Part shown: positions 35,341 through 44,775 of the stretch, one piece after another
How positions within the stretch are numbered: position 1 is the stretch's first letter
How the letters are laid out: every line of letters begins with the position of its first letter
Source of the DNA: an uncultured Lachnospiraceae bacterium
GTDB taxonomy: Bacteria > Bacillota > Clostridia > Lachnospirales > Lachnospiraceae
Direction of reading: 5' to 3'
DNA: 64,000 nucleotides
NCBI GenBank assembly: GCA_910589385.1
Contig: CAJUTU010000010.1
Coordinates: 1-64,000 of the forward strand
Notes under the pieces: generated by a model
Told to the model about the DNA's origin: nothing
Databases searched by the model: none
Seen by the model: only the letters and a program-made list of their open reading frames with translations
Position numbers and translations under genes: made by a program

Positions 35341-36678
35341 ATGTCAGAAGAAAAAATAAAAATCAGGGAAAGAATAAGCTATGGGCTTGGCGATTTTGCG
35401 CAAAACGGGATGTTTACATTCATTTCATCTTATCTGATGTTTTTTTTGACGGATGCGGCAAAAATCCATTTAGGGGCGGCGGGGCTGATCCTGCTGCTGG
35501 GGAGGGTGGCGGATGCCCTTGTCAGTCCGCTGGTCGGAGGCCGGATGGACCAGAAGCAGAGAGGGCAGGGGAAATGCAGGCCATATATGCGTTTTTTTAT
35601 ACTCCCAGAATGTGTTTTGCTGATGCTTGTTTTTATGTCCCCGGCTTTCTCTGATGGCCAAAGGATCCTGTACCTGGGCCTGGTATATATTTTGTACAGC
35701 ATTACCTATGCCATTGTGAGCGTGGCCTATTCTACGCTGATGTCCCTTCTGACAAGAAATGAGAAAGAGAGGTTGAAATTAAACTTATTTAAAAATATCG
35801 GGGCGGCGGCAGGAGGAATGCTTGTAACCGCTGTAACCATGAAGATCGTGAATCTTTTTTCTGTGGATTTGCGGAAAGGCTTTTTTGCGGCAGCATCCAT
35901 TTATGCGGCAGTATTCTTTCTGGCGGGGATGACCTGCGTAAGGAATACGAAAGAGCGTGTAATACCTGTGCAGCCCCAAAAACTCAGTTACATACAGTCG
36001 TTTAAGGTCACGCGGAAGAGCCGGGCATGGCTGGTTTTATGTTTTATAAATTTTTTGGAGATGTTTTATTATACTATGCGGGCACAGGGTGTGATGTATT
36101 ACAGCAAATATTACCTGCGGCAGGAGTGGGTGGGTGCCATATTGCTGGCGACGACACAATTTGTAACCCTGGCGGTCGCGTTCATTATGCCCTGGCTATC
36201 TAGTAAAATCGGAAACCGGGGATGTGTCAGGCTGGGGAACCTAATCTGGTGTACAGCGCTGGCGGGCAATTTTTTTTCAGGCAGAAATTTGAAAGGGGTT
36301 CTATTTTTCGGGCTTCTCTCCAGCATAGGCTGGGCGGCTGCAACGGGAATCCTGTTTGTGATGATTTCCGAAACGATTGATTTTTCAGAACAGATTACAG
36401 GATACCGGCTGGATGGCTTTATCACGTCCACCGTCGTTTTCCTGATGAAGCTGGGGACTGCATCAGCCGGGGCAGTCAGTTCCACGACCCTGGCTCTGGG
36501 TGGTTATGTGGCGGATGGGCCGGTCACGAAAGGGATAGAGACATCCATACGACTTAATTATATTGGGATTCCGCTGGCCCTCTCGCTGGCAGTCATCCTG
36601 CTGACAGGGCTTTATCCGGTGAAGCAGCCAGGGAAAGAGATGTCTGGAGAAATAGAAGAAAGGAGGCATAGGGATTGA
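35341..36678 (+). CDS. GPH-family sugar symporter
   Basis: The protein has 445 residues and about twelve membrane segments. It begins with RERISYGLGDFAQNGMFTFI, the family start, and has VADALVSPLVGGRMDQKQRG in the helix 2-3 loop. AGGAGG precedes the ATG. The aldo/keto reductase starts two bases after its stop, and a serine hydrolase follows, so the three form an operon. Cargo unknown. Upstream, TATAAT near 35303 without a -35 box fits control by the divergent AraC activator. Confidence 0.87.
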   Translation: MSEEKIKIRERISYGLGDFAQNGMFTFISSYLMFFLTDAAKIHLGAAGLILLLGRVADALVSPLVGGRMDQKQRGQGKCRPYMRFFILPECVLLMLVFMSPAFSDGQRILYLGLVYILYSITYAIVSVAYSTLMSLLTRNEKERLKLNLFKNIGAAAGGMLVTAVTMKIVNLFSVDLRKGFFAAASIYAAVFFLAGMTCVRNTKERVIPVQPQKLSYIQSFKVTRKSRAWLVLCFINFLEMFYYTMRAQGVMYYSKYYLRQEWVGAILLATTQFVTLAVAFIMPWLSSKIGNRGCVRLGNLIWCTALAGNFFSGRNLKGVLFFGLLSSIGWAAATGILFVMISETIDFSEQITGYRLDGFITSTVVFLMKLGTASAGAVSSTTLALGGYVADGPVTKGIETSIRLNYIGIPLALSLAVILLTGLYPVKQPGKEMSGEIEERRHRD

Positions 36679-36679
36679 T

Positions 36680-37630
36680 ATGGAATACCAGAAACTTGGA
36701 AAATCAGGGCTGTGGGTGAGCAGGCTTGTATTAGGAACAATGAATTTTGGAAGTAAAATTGAGGAAAAAGAAGCATTTCGGATCATGGATGCCGCATTGG
36801 AAGTGGGGATCAATTACTTTGATACGGCAAATAATTATGGAAAAAGTATAAAGAAAGAGGGGATTTCAGAAACTATTATTGGAAACTGGTTTGCAGGCGG
36901 CATGCATAGAAGGGAGAAAGTGGTTTTGGCGACGAAAGTCTATGAATCTATGCAGGAGGGCGGCCCGAATGATATGCCGGGGCTGTCGGCGTACAAAGTC
37001 CGGCGGCATTTTGCCGACTCCCTTAAGAGACTGCGGACCGACCATGTCGAGATTTACTATATGCACCACGTTGACAGGGGAGTGTTATGGGAGGAAATAC
37101 TGCCGGTGTTCCAGGGAATGATACAAAATGGGGATATTGATTATTTGGCTTCCAGTAATTTTGCAGGATGGAATATTGCAGACGCGCAGGGAGCAGCGAA
37201 AAAATCGAATATGTTTGGCCTTGTCTGTGAACAGCACAAGTATAATCTGCTGACCCGGATTCCTGAACTGGAGGTGCTCCCCAGCGCAAAGAGCCACGGC
37301 ATGGGAGTTGTTGCATGGAGTCCGCTGGAGGGTGGGATGCTTTCCAGAAATGCAGTGAACCGTAAGGACGTTGGGCGGGGCATACAGGAACAATTAAAAA
37401 AGTTTCATGAATTGTGCATAGAGATCGGGGAGAAGGAAGATGTTGTCGCGCTGGCATGGCTTCTTCAGAATCCTGTAGTTACGGCGCCGATCATAGGGCC
37501 TCGCACGGTAGGACAGTTATACGACGCGCTCCGGGCTTTGGAACTACATTTAGACCAAGAGGTGACAGAACGGCTGGAGCATATATTTCCGGGGCCTGGC
37601 GGAATTGCCCCAGAAGTATATGCATGGTGA
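36680..37630 (+). CDS. Aldo/keto reductase
   Basis: The protein has 316 residues. The catalytic tetrad is Asp48, Tyr53, Lys86 and His129/130 (NYFDTANNYG, LATKVY, YYMHHVD). The NADPH-binding end has APIIGPRTVGQL. It belongs to the Mogr-/YghZ-like branch acting on small aldehydes or sugars. AGGAGG lies 13 bases ahead, inside the symporter's end, which is longer than usual, so translation may rely on coupling. Direction of reaction is not predictable. Confidence 0.88.
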   Translation: MEYQKLGKSGLWVSRLVLGTMNFGSKIEEKEAFRIMDAALEVGINYFDTANNYGKSIKKEGISETIIGNWFAGGMHRREKVVLATKVYESMQEGGPNDMPGLSAYKVRRHFADSLKRLRTDHVEIYYMHHVDRGVLWEEILPVFQGMIQNGDIDYLASSNFAGWNIADAQGAAKKSNMFGLVCEQHKYNLLTRIPELEVLPSAKSHGMGVVAWSPLEGGMLSRNAVNRKDVGRGIQEQLKKFHELCIEIGEKEDVVALAWLLQNPVVTAPIIGPRTVGQLYDALRALELHLDQEVTERLEHIFPGPGGIAPEVYAW

Positions 37631-37651
37631 CGGGAAAGGAGATGATGGAAA

Positions 37652-39130
37652 ATGAAATCATTAAAACGGGCGTCGGCATCATCCTGCCATGTGGATGCGT
37701 CAGGGCTTGCCCGGATGTTTGAAGAACTGAATGCACATCAGGTACATTCCGTTATGGTGACGAGGGATAATTTTGTGATAGCAGAGGGATGGTGGAAACC
37801 TTACCGCCGGGAATATAACCATATCCAGTATTCAGTCAGCAAAAGCTTTGTAGGGACTGCAATCGGATTTGCGGTGACAGAGGGGATTTTATCGGTGGAA
37901 GATAAGATACTGGATATCCTGGACGACGTTCTTCCTTCCGAACCCTGCGACAATATGAAAAAGCTGACGGTCAAACATGTTTTGACGATGTCTACGGGAC
38001 ATAAAGATGAACGGAATATGTTCCATGAAGGGGAACCATGGATTTATTCCCTGCTATCTTCCTATATTGATGAAGAGCCAGGGAAGGGATTTCGCTATAT
38101 CAGCAGTTCCACATATATTTTAAGCGCGGTCATATGGAAACTTACCGGGCAGACTGTATTCGAGTATCTGAAACCGAGATTGTTTGAGCCAATGGGATTT
38201 TCAGAAAATATCTGGTGGGAAAAGTCGCCGGAGGGACTGAATACGGGATTTAACGGATTCAATGCAACAGCGGAGGATATTACAAAATTAGCCCTTCTTT
38301 ATCTGAACCAGGGATGTTGGGAGGGAAAGCGGCTGCTTAGTGAGGAGTGGGTGCGAGAGGCTTCTGCCCTGCAGATAAAGAATGAAGATAACGACAGGAA
38401 CCAAAAACTTGGTTACCGCCAAGGGTTTGGGACTTTTTCCGAGGACTGGAAAAGCGGTTATGGATATTTGTTCTGGCACTGCAGGCCTAAGGGTGCATAC
38501 CGTGGAGACGGCATATACGGGCAGATGTGTATCGTGATGCCCAAAGAACGTATGACGATCGCCATTGCGGCAGGCTGCCGTGAACCAAGGGAGATTCTGG
38601 ATGTCGTATGGAAACACCTCCTCCCTGCGGTGGACAATGATACCCACGGGCAGGAAGGGGATCTGCGCCTGCAGCAGGTTCTGGAAGGATTGGAGATTCC
38701 GGCGGCCAAAGGGAAAAAGACACATCCGGACCAAAAAGAGTATTCTCAAAAAGTATACCGGATCGCCCAGAATGACATGGGTATGAAGGCGCTTTCGTTT
38801 ACATTCCCAGAGGAAGGAAATCCATCTGTGGCAATCACATCCTGCAAGGGTACGATGGAAACACAGATTGGCTATGGGGAGTGGATTGAGACGGACACGG
38901 GATATGACCCGGACGGATTTAGCTGCGACAATGTGGTCTTTTTTGGGCAGGCAGCGTGCAGCGGCGCATGGCAGGGGGATGAATATGTCTTGAAGATCGT
39001 ATATACAAGGACACCTTTTGTGGATACGCTGCGGGTACGTTTCCGGCAGGAAAAATTAGAAGGAACCTATACGCATACTGTAAAATACGGGCGGCAGAGT
39101 TATGAAGTCATGGGTATCTTACAGGAGTAA
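37652..39130 (+). CDS. Serine hydrolase of the beta-lactamase family
   Basis: The protein has 492 residues. The nucleophile motif is Ser61-Val-Ser-Lys64 (QYSVSKSFVGTA), and the second motif is Tyr149-Ile-Ser151 (RYISSSTY). The family (PF00144) includes esterases, D-aminopeptidases and penicillin-binding-like enzymes. Residues beyond about 370 form an extra beta-rich domain. No signal peptide or membrane anchor is seen, so it is probably a cytosolic esterase or peptidase rather than a cell-wall enzyme. In this operon it might deacylate an imported sugar ester; that is inference from neighbours. Confidence 0.8.
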   Translation: MKSLKRASASSCHVDASGLARMFEELNAHQVHSVMVTRDNFVIAEGWWKPYRREYNHIQYSVSKSFVGTAIGFAVTEGILSVEDKILDILDDVLPSEPCDNMKKLTVKHVLTMSTGHKDERNMFHEGEPWIYSLLSSYIDEEPGKGFRYISSSTYILSAVIWKLTGQTVFEYLKPRLFEPMGFSENIWWEKSPEGLNTGFNGFNATAEDITKLALLYLNQGCWEGKRLLSEEWVREASALQIKNEDNDRNQKLGYRQGFGTFSEDWKSGYGYLFWHCRPKGAYRGDGIYGQMCIVMPKERMTIAIAAGCREPREILDVVWKHLLPAVDNDTHGQEGDLRLQQVLEGLEIPAAKGKKTHPDQKEYSQKVYRIAQNDMGMKALSFTFPEEGNPSVAITSCKGTMETQIGYGEWIETDTGYDPDGFSCDNVVFFGQAACSGAWQGDEYVLKIVYTRTPFVDTLRVRFRQEKLEGTYTHTVKYGRQSYEVMGILQE

Positions 39131-39190
39131 AAAGAGACATAGGGTCATATATGGATTACTTTGTGTTATGGTAAAAATGCTGTAAAAAGA

Positions 39191-39222
39191 TATAATTTAA
39201 CCATACAAATTATCGATAATTT
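39191..39222 (+). promoter_or_regulatory. Promoter -10 and ATCGAT-centred operator
   Basis: A perfect TATAAT (39191-39196) has only a weak -35. AAATTATCGATAATTT (39207-39222), a perfect 16-bp palindrome, lies just past the transcription start and ends 17 bases before the amidohydrolase ATG. It shares TTATCGATAA with the operator at 27027, so the same LacI-type repressor may control both operons. Confidence 0.6.
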
Positions 39223-39239
39223 ACAAAAAGGAGGAAGTT

Positions 39240-40463
39240 ATGAATTTTTCAAAGATACCTTGTTTTGACAATCATGCACATTCCATTGATGGGGCACAGA
39301 CAGAGATCACAGTCTTTGATTTTCTGAAAGGATATCAGGCGCTGAAAGACTTAAGAGAACCAGCCAGCGGAGATTTGCGGGATCCTCAGTTTGGAGGTTT
39401 TTCAGAGGAACTGATCTTGCATACAAGAAGTACCGGGGTTGTGTATTCGACGGTCTGCCATATGGCCCGCCTGTTTGACTGTGAGCCGGTGTTAGAAAAG
39501 GTCATTGAAGAAAGGAACCGTTATGTTAAGGCGCATGGAATACAGGCCTATTCGGCAATGCTTTATCAAGAGGGCGGCTTGATCGGAGGCGTTCTGGAGA
39601 CAGACAACCCGATCGGAGAGGATGTGGAGGATCGGATACAGGGATTTCAGGCTTTCCGTCTGTATTCGTTTGACCATCAGCTATTCAGGTTCCTTCGCGA
39701 GTCGGGCAGCTATGAGGAGCTTTCCAGCCGCTTTCAGGAGGATGTAAAAAAAGCGTTTCTGGATCCCCGCTATACAGGCATTAAATGCCATTTATCAGAA
39801 GTGTTCGCCCATCAGACTGCGCGGCCGGTATATCCACAGGAGGCGGAAGCAGTATATGCCAGCGCACAGGCAATGGTCAGAAAGGATTTGGAAACCGTTT
39901 ACCTTGCACTGTTGACGGAGACGATGTGCCTGTGTCAGGAACTGGATGTTCCGCTCCATATTCATTCCGGGATTACGGGACATTCCACATATCTGGGTGA
40001 ACCAGGGATTGCCGGGCAGATTACGGTAAAGGCCGGGAGCATGTTTGACGGAGAGCCGTTTGCATTGTCATTGTTCCTTACGAAGCCGGAATTTCGGAAT
40101 ACAAAAGTGGTATTTTTACATGCGGGATATCCCTGGCTTCGGAACCTGTCAATGATGGCGGCCTTTTTCCCAAATGTCTACATTGATATGTCATGCGCGC
40201 TGTCATGGACATCCCTGGCCAGTGAGAGGACGCTGGAAGAACTGATGAGTTATGCCCCATTTACGAAAATCGTTGTAGGCAGCGGCCAGGGCGGAATACC
40301 TGAAAAAGGATGGATGGCGGCAAAAACGGCCAGAAACGCGCTTGGATCTGTCTTAAACCGTGCAGTAGAAAATGGGTTTATGTCAGAAGCGCACGCGATA
40401 GAAACCGCAGAAAATATTTTATATAAAAATGCATTAAGATTGCACAAACATTTTCAGATATAA
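39240..40463 (+). CDS. Amidohydrolase-family (Amidohydro_2) protein with atypical site
   Basis: The protein has 407 residues. The metal-binding start DNHAHS (Asp10, His12, His14), a lysine region GIKCHLSEVF, HIHSGITG and FLHAGYPWL follow the TIM-barrel order of PF04909. Where the family normally has a catalytic Asp (GSD or GTD), this protein reads VVGSGQGG, so the proton-shuttle Asp may be missing or displaced. Members include lactonases, decarboxylases and FluG-like proteins. It is the first gene of the GH112 operon, preceded by AAGGAGGAAGT. Confidence 0.75.
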   Translation: MNFSKIPCFDNHAHSIDGAQTEITVFDFLKGYQALKDLREPASGDLRDPQFGGFSEELILHTRSTGVVYSTVCHMARLFDCEPVLEKVIEERNRYVKAHGIQAYSAMLYQEGGLIGGVLETDNPIGEDVEDRIQGFQAFRLYSFDHQLFRFLRESGSYEELSSRFQEDVKKAFLDPRYTGIKCHLSEVFAHQTARPVYPQEAEAVYASAQAMVRKDLETVYLALLTETMCLCQELDVPLHIHSGITGHSTYLGEPGIAGQITVKAGSMFDGEPFALSLFLTKPEFRNTKVVFLHAGYPWLRNLSMMAAFFPNVYIDMSCALSWTSLASERTLEELMSYAPFTKIVVGSGQGGIPEKGWMAAKTARNALGSVLNRAVENGFMSEAHAIETAENILYKNALRLHKHFQI

Positions 40464-40481
40464 CGGAGGAGGAAAAGGAGA

Positions 40482-41831
40482 ATGAAGAACTGGAAAAGAC
40501 TAACTGCTATTTTCATGAGTATTGCGATGCTCGGTACTTTGGCTGCCTGCGGGAACGGGAATGAAAGCGGCGGCACGGGTGATGCAGGCAATGAAACTCA
40601 GGCAGGAGCATCCGATGAAAAAGTGAAGATCCAGATTATGGAGTGGGACAGCGGCGTGGACAATGCGAAGACAGAATTTGATGTATTCTTGAACACGTTC
40701 CCTGAATATAAAGACAAAGTGGAATTTGAAGTTGTAACAGGCGGAAGCGGGCCGATTGATATTATGGAGACCATGCGGAAAATGGTAGCTTCAGGGGAGC
40801 AGGAGGAGATGCCGGATATCATTACATGCAATTGGGCGCAGGTGCCGGAATATTATGAGATGGGTATCATACGTGATGTAAGCAGCGTATATGACGGACA
40901 TGGGGATGAGATTATAGAAGGCGTTGCAAACCTGATGAAATATGAAGATCAGTATATGGGGTTCCCGGCGGAAGTAAAGACAAAAATCTGGGCGTACAGA
41001 AAAGACATGTTTGAGGAAGCCGGAGTAGATCCTAATGCATGTAAGAACGTGGACGACTTGATCGAGGCAGGAAAAAAGATCCAGGAGGTCTACCCGGATT
41101 CCTATATTGAAAACTATACGGAAGTCCCACAGGGGTATGATCTGTTTGCGTATTTTACCGGAAACGGCGCCCGCCTGGCGGATGAAGACGGGAATTATAT
41201 CTGTTCCACAGACCCGGGAGTAAGGGAGGCTTTTGAATTTTACGGCAAGATGCGTGATTCTGGGGTGGTAAGTACGACAATCCAGGACTTTTCTGAAGAA
41301 TGGCAGGCGGCTTTAAACGATGGTACACTCTGTTCACAGGTACTTGCAGGATGGTTTTCCTCGAATCACCTTCCAAATATCTGCCCGGATCTTGCAGGAA
41401 AATGGGGGCTGGCTTTGTGGCCGGAAGAGATTGCGGCCGGCTCTGAATCCGGCGCGAAGCTGATGATGGTCAATGACGCAAGCCCGAATGGAGATCTGGC
41501 AGTTGAAATACTGGATAAGTTCTGTTTTACGGAAGAAAACGCAAAAGCACTTTACGAAAGCCCGCGCGGGACGATTCCCTATTTGACCGCGTGTACAAAA
41601 GATGAAACATTTTTGGCGCCTACAGATTATTTTGGCGAGGACAGGATGGAAACGGAATTTAAGGCAATGGAGATCCTGACTGTATATCCTTATACGCCTC
41701 ATTCTTCACAGGAAGAGGAAATCATCGTCCGTTATCTTGGAGAATATTTATCAGGGACAAAGGATCTGGACGCTGCATTAGAAGGGGCAGAGGAAGAGAT
41801 GAACCTGCAGATTGGCAATGCATACGATTAG
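40482..41831 (+). CDS. Sugar ABC transporter substrate-binding lipoprotein (family 1)
   Basis: The protein has 449 residues with a lipoprotein signal ending LGTLAAC, then an N/G/E-rich linker. Family 1 hallmarks include MPDIITCNWAQVPEYYEMGI and GFPAEVKTKIWAYRKDMFEE. It would present the ligand to the permeases at 42005 and 42898. Since a GH112 phosphorylase ends this operon, the ligand is probably a beta-galactosyl disaccharide such as a galactosyl-hexosamine or galactosyl-rhamnose. Confidence 0.9.
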   Translation: MKNWKRLTAIFMSIAMLGTLAACGNGNESGGTGDAGNETQAGASDEKVKIQIMEWDSGVDNAKTEFDVFLNTFPEYKDKVEFEVVTGGSGPIDIMETMRKMVASGEQEEMPDIITCNWAQVPEYYEMGIIRDVSSVYDGHGDEIIEGVANLMKYEDQYMGFPAEVKTKIWAYRKDMFEEAGVDPNACKNVDDLIEAGKKIQEVYPDSYIENYTEVPQGYDLFAYFTGNGARLADEDGNYICSTDPGVREAFEFYGKMRDSGVVSTTIQDFSEEWQAALNDGTLCSQVLAGWFSSNHLPNICPDLAGKWGLALWPEEIAAGSESGAKLMMVNDASPNGDLAVEILDKFCFTEENAKALYESPRGTIPYLTACTKDETFLAPTDYFGEDRMETEFKAMEILTVYPYTPHSSQEEEIIVRYLGEYLSGTKDLDAALEGAEEEMNLQIGNAYD

Positions 41832-41907
41832 AGTGATCAGGGAAGTCAATGGAATTTATGGTAGCAGTTCCAGGCGGGATTGCTGTGGCATACTTCCCGC
41901 TTTGGAT

Positions 41908-41947
41908 GGGACAGTCCTGTGATGTATAGAAAGGGGCTGTCCCTTTC
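41908..41947 (+). terminator. Intercistronic hairpin between binding protein and permeases
   Basis: GGGACAG (41908-41914) pairs with CTGTCCC (41937-41943), followed by TTT. The same position relative to the genes is occupied by hairpins at 28461 and 52858. Confidence 0.55.
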
Positions 41948-42004
41948 ACATAAGGGAGATGGAAACTGCCGAAAGGCCATATAAAGATCAAGGAGCGGAA
42001 AAAA

Positions 42005-42895
42005 ATGAGAGTACAGAAAAATAAGAGAAGAAAGAAACGCGGCTTGTTCCTGCTTTTTCTGCTGGGGCCATTTTGCATCTTGCATCTGGTGTTTACATTC
42101 ATTCCGGCGGTATACTCTCTTGTCTTAAGCTTTTTTAAGTACAGGGGATATGGGGAAGCGAAGTTTGTCGGGCTGGAAAATTATCAAAACCTCCTTAAAA
42201 TGCCGGCCACATGGAGGCAGATGGAAAATACAATGATTTATTATGTCACACATTTAATCCCGTGCCTCATTATCGGGTTTATCCTTGCATATGCGGTATT
42301 CTGTATGCTGGGGCAGCGAGCGCAGAGGATATACAAGCCGATTTTTTATCTGCCACAGCTTATGGCAACTGTAGCGGCGTCCATGGTATTCGGAGTGATA
42401 TTCGGGACAAATATCGGGGTTGTGAACCAGCTTCTGGGGACATCGATCCCATTTTTGACAAATCAGAATTATATTAAGATACCTGTCATTGTCTTGATCA
42501 TCTGGCGGACGATGGGGTGGTATTTTTTGATACTCCTGTCCGGAATGAGCACGGTCAGTACAGATTTGATCGAGGCGGCAAAGCTTGACGGGGCAAGTCG
42601 GCTGCAGCAGATCCGTTATGTGGTGCTGCCGGTCATGAAGCCGATCATCTCTTTTTTGATCATTACGGAGACGATGTCCTCTATTAAGGTTTATACGGAG
42701 CCGGCGCTTGTTACAAATAATATTACGGCGACTTCGATGCCGATTGCGGCGGCGCCGTTTGTGAATGTGATCGTCAGCAATCTGGAAGGGGGCCAGTTTG
42801 GCATGGCATCGGCGGCAGGCTGGATTTTGTTTTTTGTGATTCTGGTATTTACGCTTGCCTACATGCTGCTCTTCAATGAAAAAGGAGGGGAATAA
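42005..42895 (+). CDS. Sugar ABC transporter permease (MalF-type)
   Basis: The protein has 296 residues and six membrane segments after a basic start (KNKRRKKRG). The coupling loop is DLIEAAKLDGASRLQQIRYV. AAGGAGCGG precedes the ATG at 42005. Its partner begins two bases after the stop. Confidence 0.92.
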   Translation: MRVQKNKRRKKRGLFLLFLLGPFCILHLVFTFIPAVYSLVLSFFKYRGYGEAKFVGLENYQNLLKMPATWRQMENTMIYYVTHLIPCLIIGFILAYAVFCMLGQRAQRIYKPIFYLPQLMATVAASMVFGVIFGTNIGVVNQLLGTSIPFLTNQNYIKIPVIVLIIWRTMGWYFLILLSGMSTVSTDLIEAAKLDGASRLQQIRYVVLPVMKPIISFLIITETMSSIKVYTEPALVTNNITATSMPIAAAPFVNVIVSNLEGGQFGMASAAGWILFFVILVFTLAYMLLFNEKGGE

Positions 42896-42897
42896 GA

Positions 42898-43731
42898 ATG
42901 AGAAAGAGGACAGGAAAAATACTGCTGCACGCGGTTTTGGTCTTTTGCTCTGTCATATCGCTTTATCCATTTTTTATTATGTTTACCGGCGCGTTTAAAA
43001 CTTCTTCTGAATTGATGAAAAATGCGTCTGGCTGGCCCATACAGGGTACTTTTGAAAATTTTCCACGACTGCTGGACTATAATTCGCATATCATTTCAAG
43101 GACATTTTTTAATGCGTTGGGCGTGTCCATAGTATCTACGGTGATCGTGCTGGTATTGGCTTCCCTTGCAGGATATGCGTTTGCAAAATTTAAATTCAGG
43201 GGGAAGCGGATCTTGTTCCTGTTCTTTCTTTCAACAATGATGCTGCCGATGGAAGTAAACATGACTCCGTTATTTATTATGTTTTCCAAACTGCACTGGC
43301 TGAATTCTTACCAGGTCCAGATCCTTCCGGGCATCGCCAATGTGCTGGCCATGTATATGTATAAGCAATATATGGAAAGCCTCCCGGATTCTGTTTTGGA
43401 ATCTGCTTATCTGGACGGCGCGAGTGAGTGGATGGTATACAGGAAGATTGTAATGCCGATGGTAAGGCCGGCTACAAGCGCTTTGGCGATCATTATGTTT
43501 ATGGGGAAATGGAATGATTACCTGATGCCGAGGACGATGCTTACAAAGCAGGAATACATGCCGATCATGGTAATCCTCCCTACACTGAGTGATACAGGTA
43601 CGAGTTATGTCATCCCATGGGAATTGATCTTTGCAGGATGTGTACTGATCACAATCCCGCTGCTGGCAGTATTTCTGCTTTTCCAGGATAAGTTCATGAG
43701 CAGCGTGGTGATGGGCGCGGTAAAAGAGTAA
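42898..43731 (+). CDS. Sugar ABC transporter permease (MalG-type)
   Basis: The protein has 277 residues and six membrane segments. The coupling loop is SVLESAYLDGASEWMVYRKI, and it ends with SSVVMGAVKE. It pairs with the permease at 42005. Confidence 0.92.
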   Translation: MRKRTGKILLHAVLVFCSVISLYPFFIMFTGAFKTSSELMKNASGWPIQGTFENFPRLLDYNSHIISRTFFNALGVSIVSTVIVLVLASLAGYAFAKFKFRGKRILFLFFLSTMMLPMEVNMTPLFIMFSKLHWLNSYQVQILPGIANVLAMYMYKQYMESLPDSVLESAYLDGASEWMVYRKIVMPMVRPATSALAIIMFMGKWNDYLMPRTMLTKQEYMPIMVILPTLSDTGTSYVIPWELIFAGCVLITIPLLAVFLLFQDKFMSSVVMGAVKE

Positions 43732-43753
43732 AAAGATAACAGGAGAAAAAATT

Positions 43754-44764
43754 ATGGGCAAAAGATATATGGCAGTTGATAAACGATATGAAAATATGGA
43801 GTATAACAGATGTGGGGCAAGCGGCTTAAAGCTGCCGCTTTTGTCACTGGGCTTGTGGCATAATTTCGGAGACTACAGCAGTTTCCAAAATATGAAAGAG
43901 ATGTGCGTAACGGCATTTGACGAGGGCATAACACATTTTGACCTGGCCAATAATTATGGACCCTATGCCGGAAGCGCGGAGGAAAATTTTGGGAGGATCC
44001 TGGAAGATTCTCTTCATCCTTACCGGGATGAGCTGGTGATCAGTACGAAAGCCGGGTATGATATGTGGGAAGGGCCTTACGGAAGCTGGGGAAGCAGGAA
44101 ACATTTGATTGCAAGCATTGACCAGAGCCTGAAAAGAATGCGGTGTGATTATGTGGATATTTTTTATCATCACAGGATGGACAGGAATACTCCGTTGGAA
44201 GAGTCCATGGGGGCGCTCTCTGACATTGTGCGGAGCGGAAAAGCACTGTATATCGGTATTTCTAATTACGATAAAGAATACATGGAAAGGGCTGCGGCAA
44301 TCCTCAGAGATATGAAATGCCCCTGTATTGTAAACCAGAGGCGGTATTCTATTTTTGACCGGACGATAGAAGAAGATGGAGTAAAAGACGCAGCCTGCGG
44401 ACAAGGGATTGGTATTGTTGCGTTCAGCCCTTTGGCGCAGGGGCTTTTGACAGATAAGTATCTGTCCGGCATTCCATCGGAGAGCCGGATTGCAAAGGAT
44501 CCGCGCTTTTTAAAAGCGAACTGCCTGACAAAAGAAAAACTTGTTCAAATTAAGCATCTGAATGAAATTGCAGGTGAAAGAGGACAGACACTCGCACAGA
44601 TGGCGCTGTCCTGGATCCTCAGGGATCAGAAGATCTGCACCGCGTTGATCGGGGCATCCACGCCGCAGCAGATCAAAGAAAACCTTGCAGTGATAAAAAA
44701 TCACGATTTTTCGGAAGAAGAACTCAAGAAAATTGATGAGATCAGTTTAAAAAATGCATGTTAG
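43754..44764 (+). CDS. Aldo/keto reductase (YghZ/GAP-reductase-like)
   Basis: The protein has 336 residues. The tetrad is Asp63, Tyr68, Lys99 and His139/140 (HFDLANNYGP, ISTKAGYDMW, IFYHHRMD). The GYDMWEGPYGSWGSRKHL segment is typical of the L-glyceraldehyde 3-phosphate reductase branch. It reduces aldehydes with NADPH, or could oxidise an aldose at C1. It lies between the importer and the iron alcohol dehydrogenase, so it probably acts on a product of sugar breakdown. Confidence 0.88.
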   Translation: MGKRYMAVDKRYENMEYNRCGASGLKLPLLSLGLWHNFGDYSSFQNMKEMCVTAFDEGITHFDLANNYGPYAGSAEENFGRILEDSLHPYRDELVISTKAGYDMWEGPYGSWGSRKHLIASIDQSLKRMRCDYVDIFYHHRMDRNTPLEESMGALSDIVRSGKALYIGISNYDKEYMERAAAILRDMKCPCIVNQRRYSIFDRTIEEDGVKDAACGQGIGIVAFSPLAQGLLTDKYLSGIPSESRIAKDPRFLKANCLTKEKLVQIKHLNEIAGERGQTLAQMALSWILRDQKICTALIGASTPQQIKENLAVIKNHDFSEEELKKIDEISLKNAC

Positions 44765-44775
44765 GAGATGAGAGG

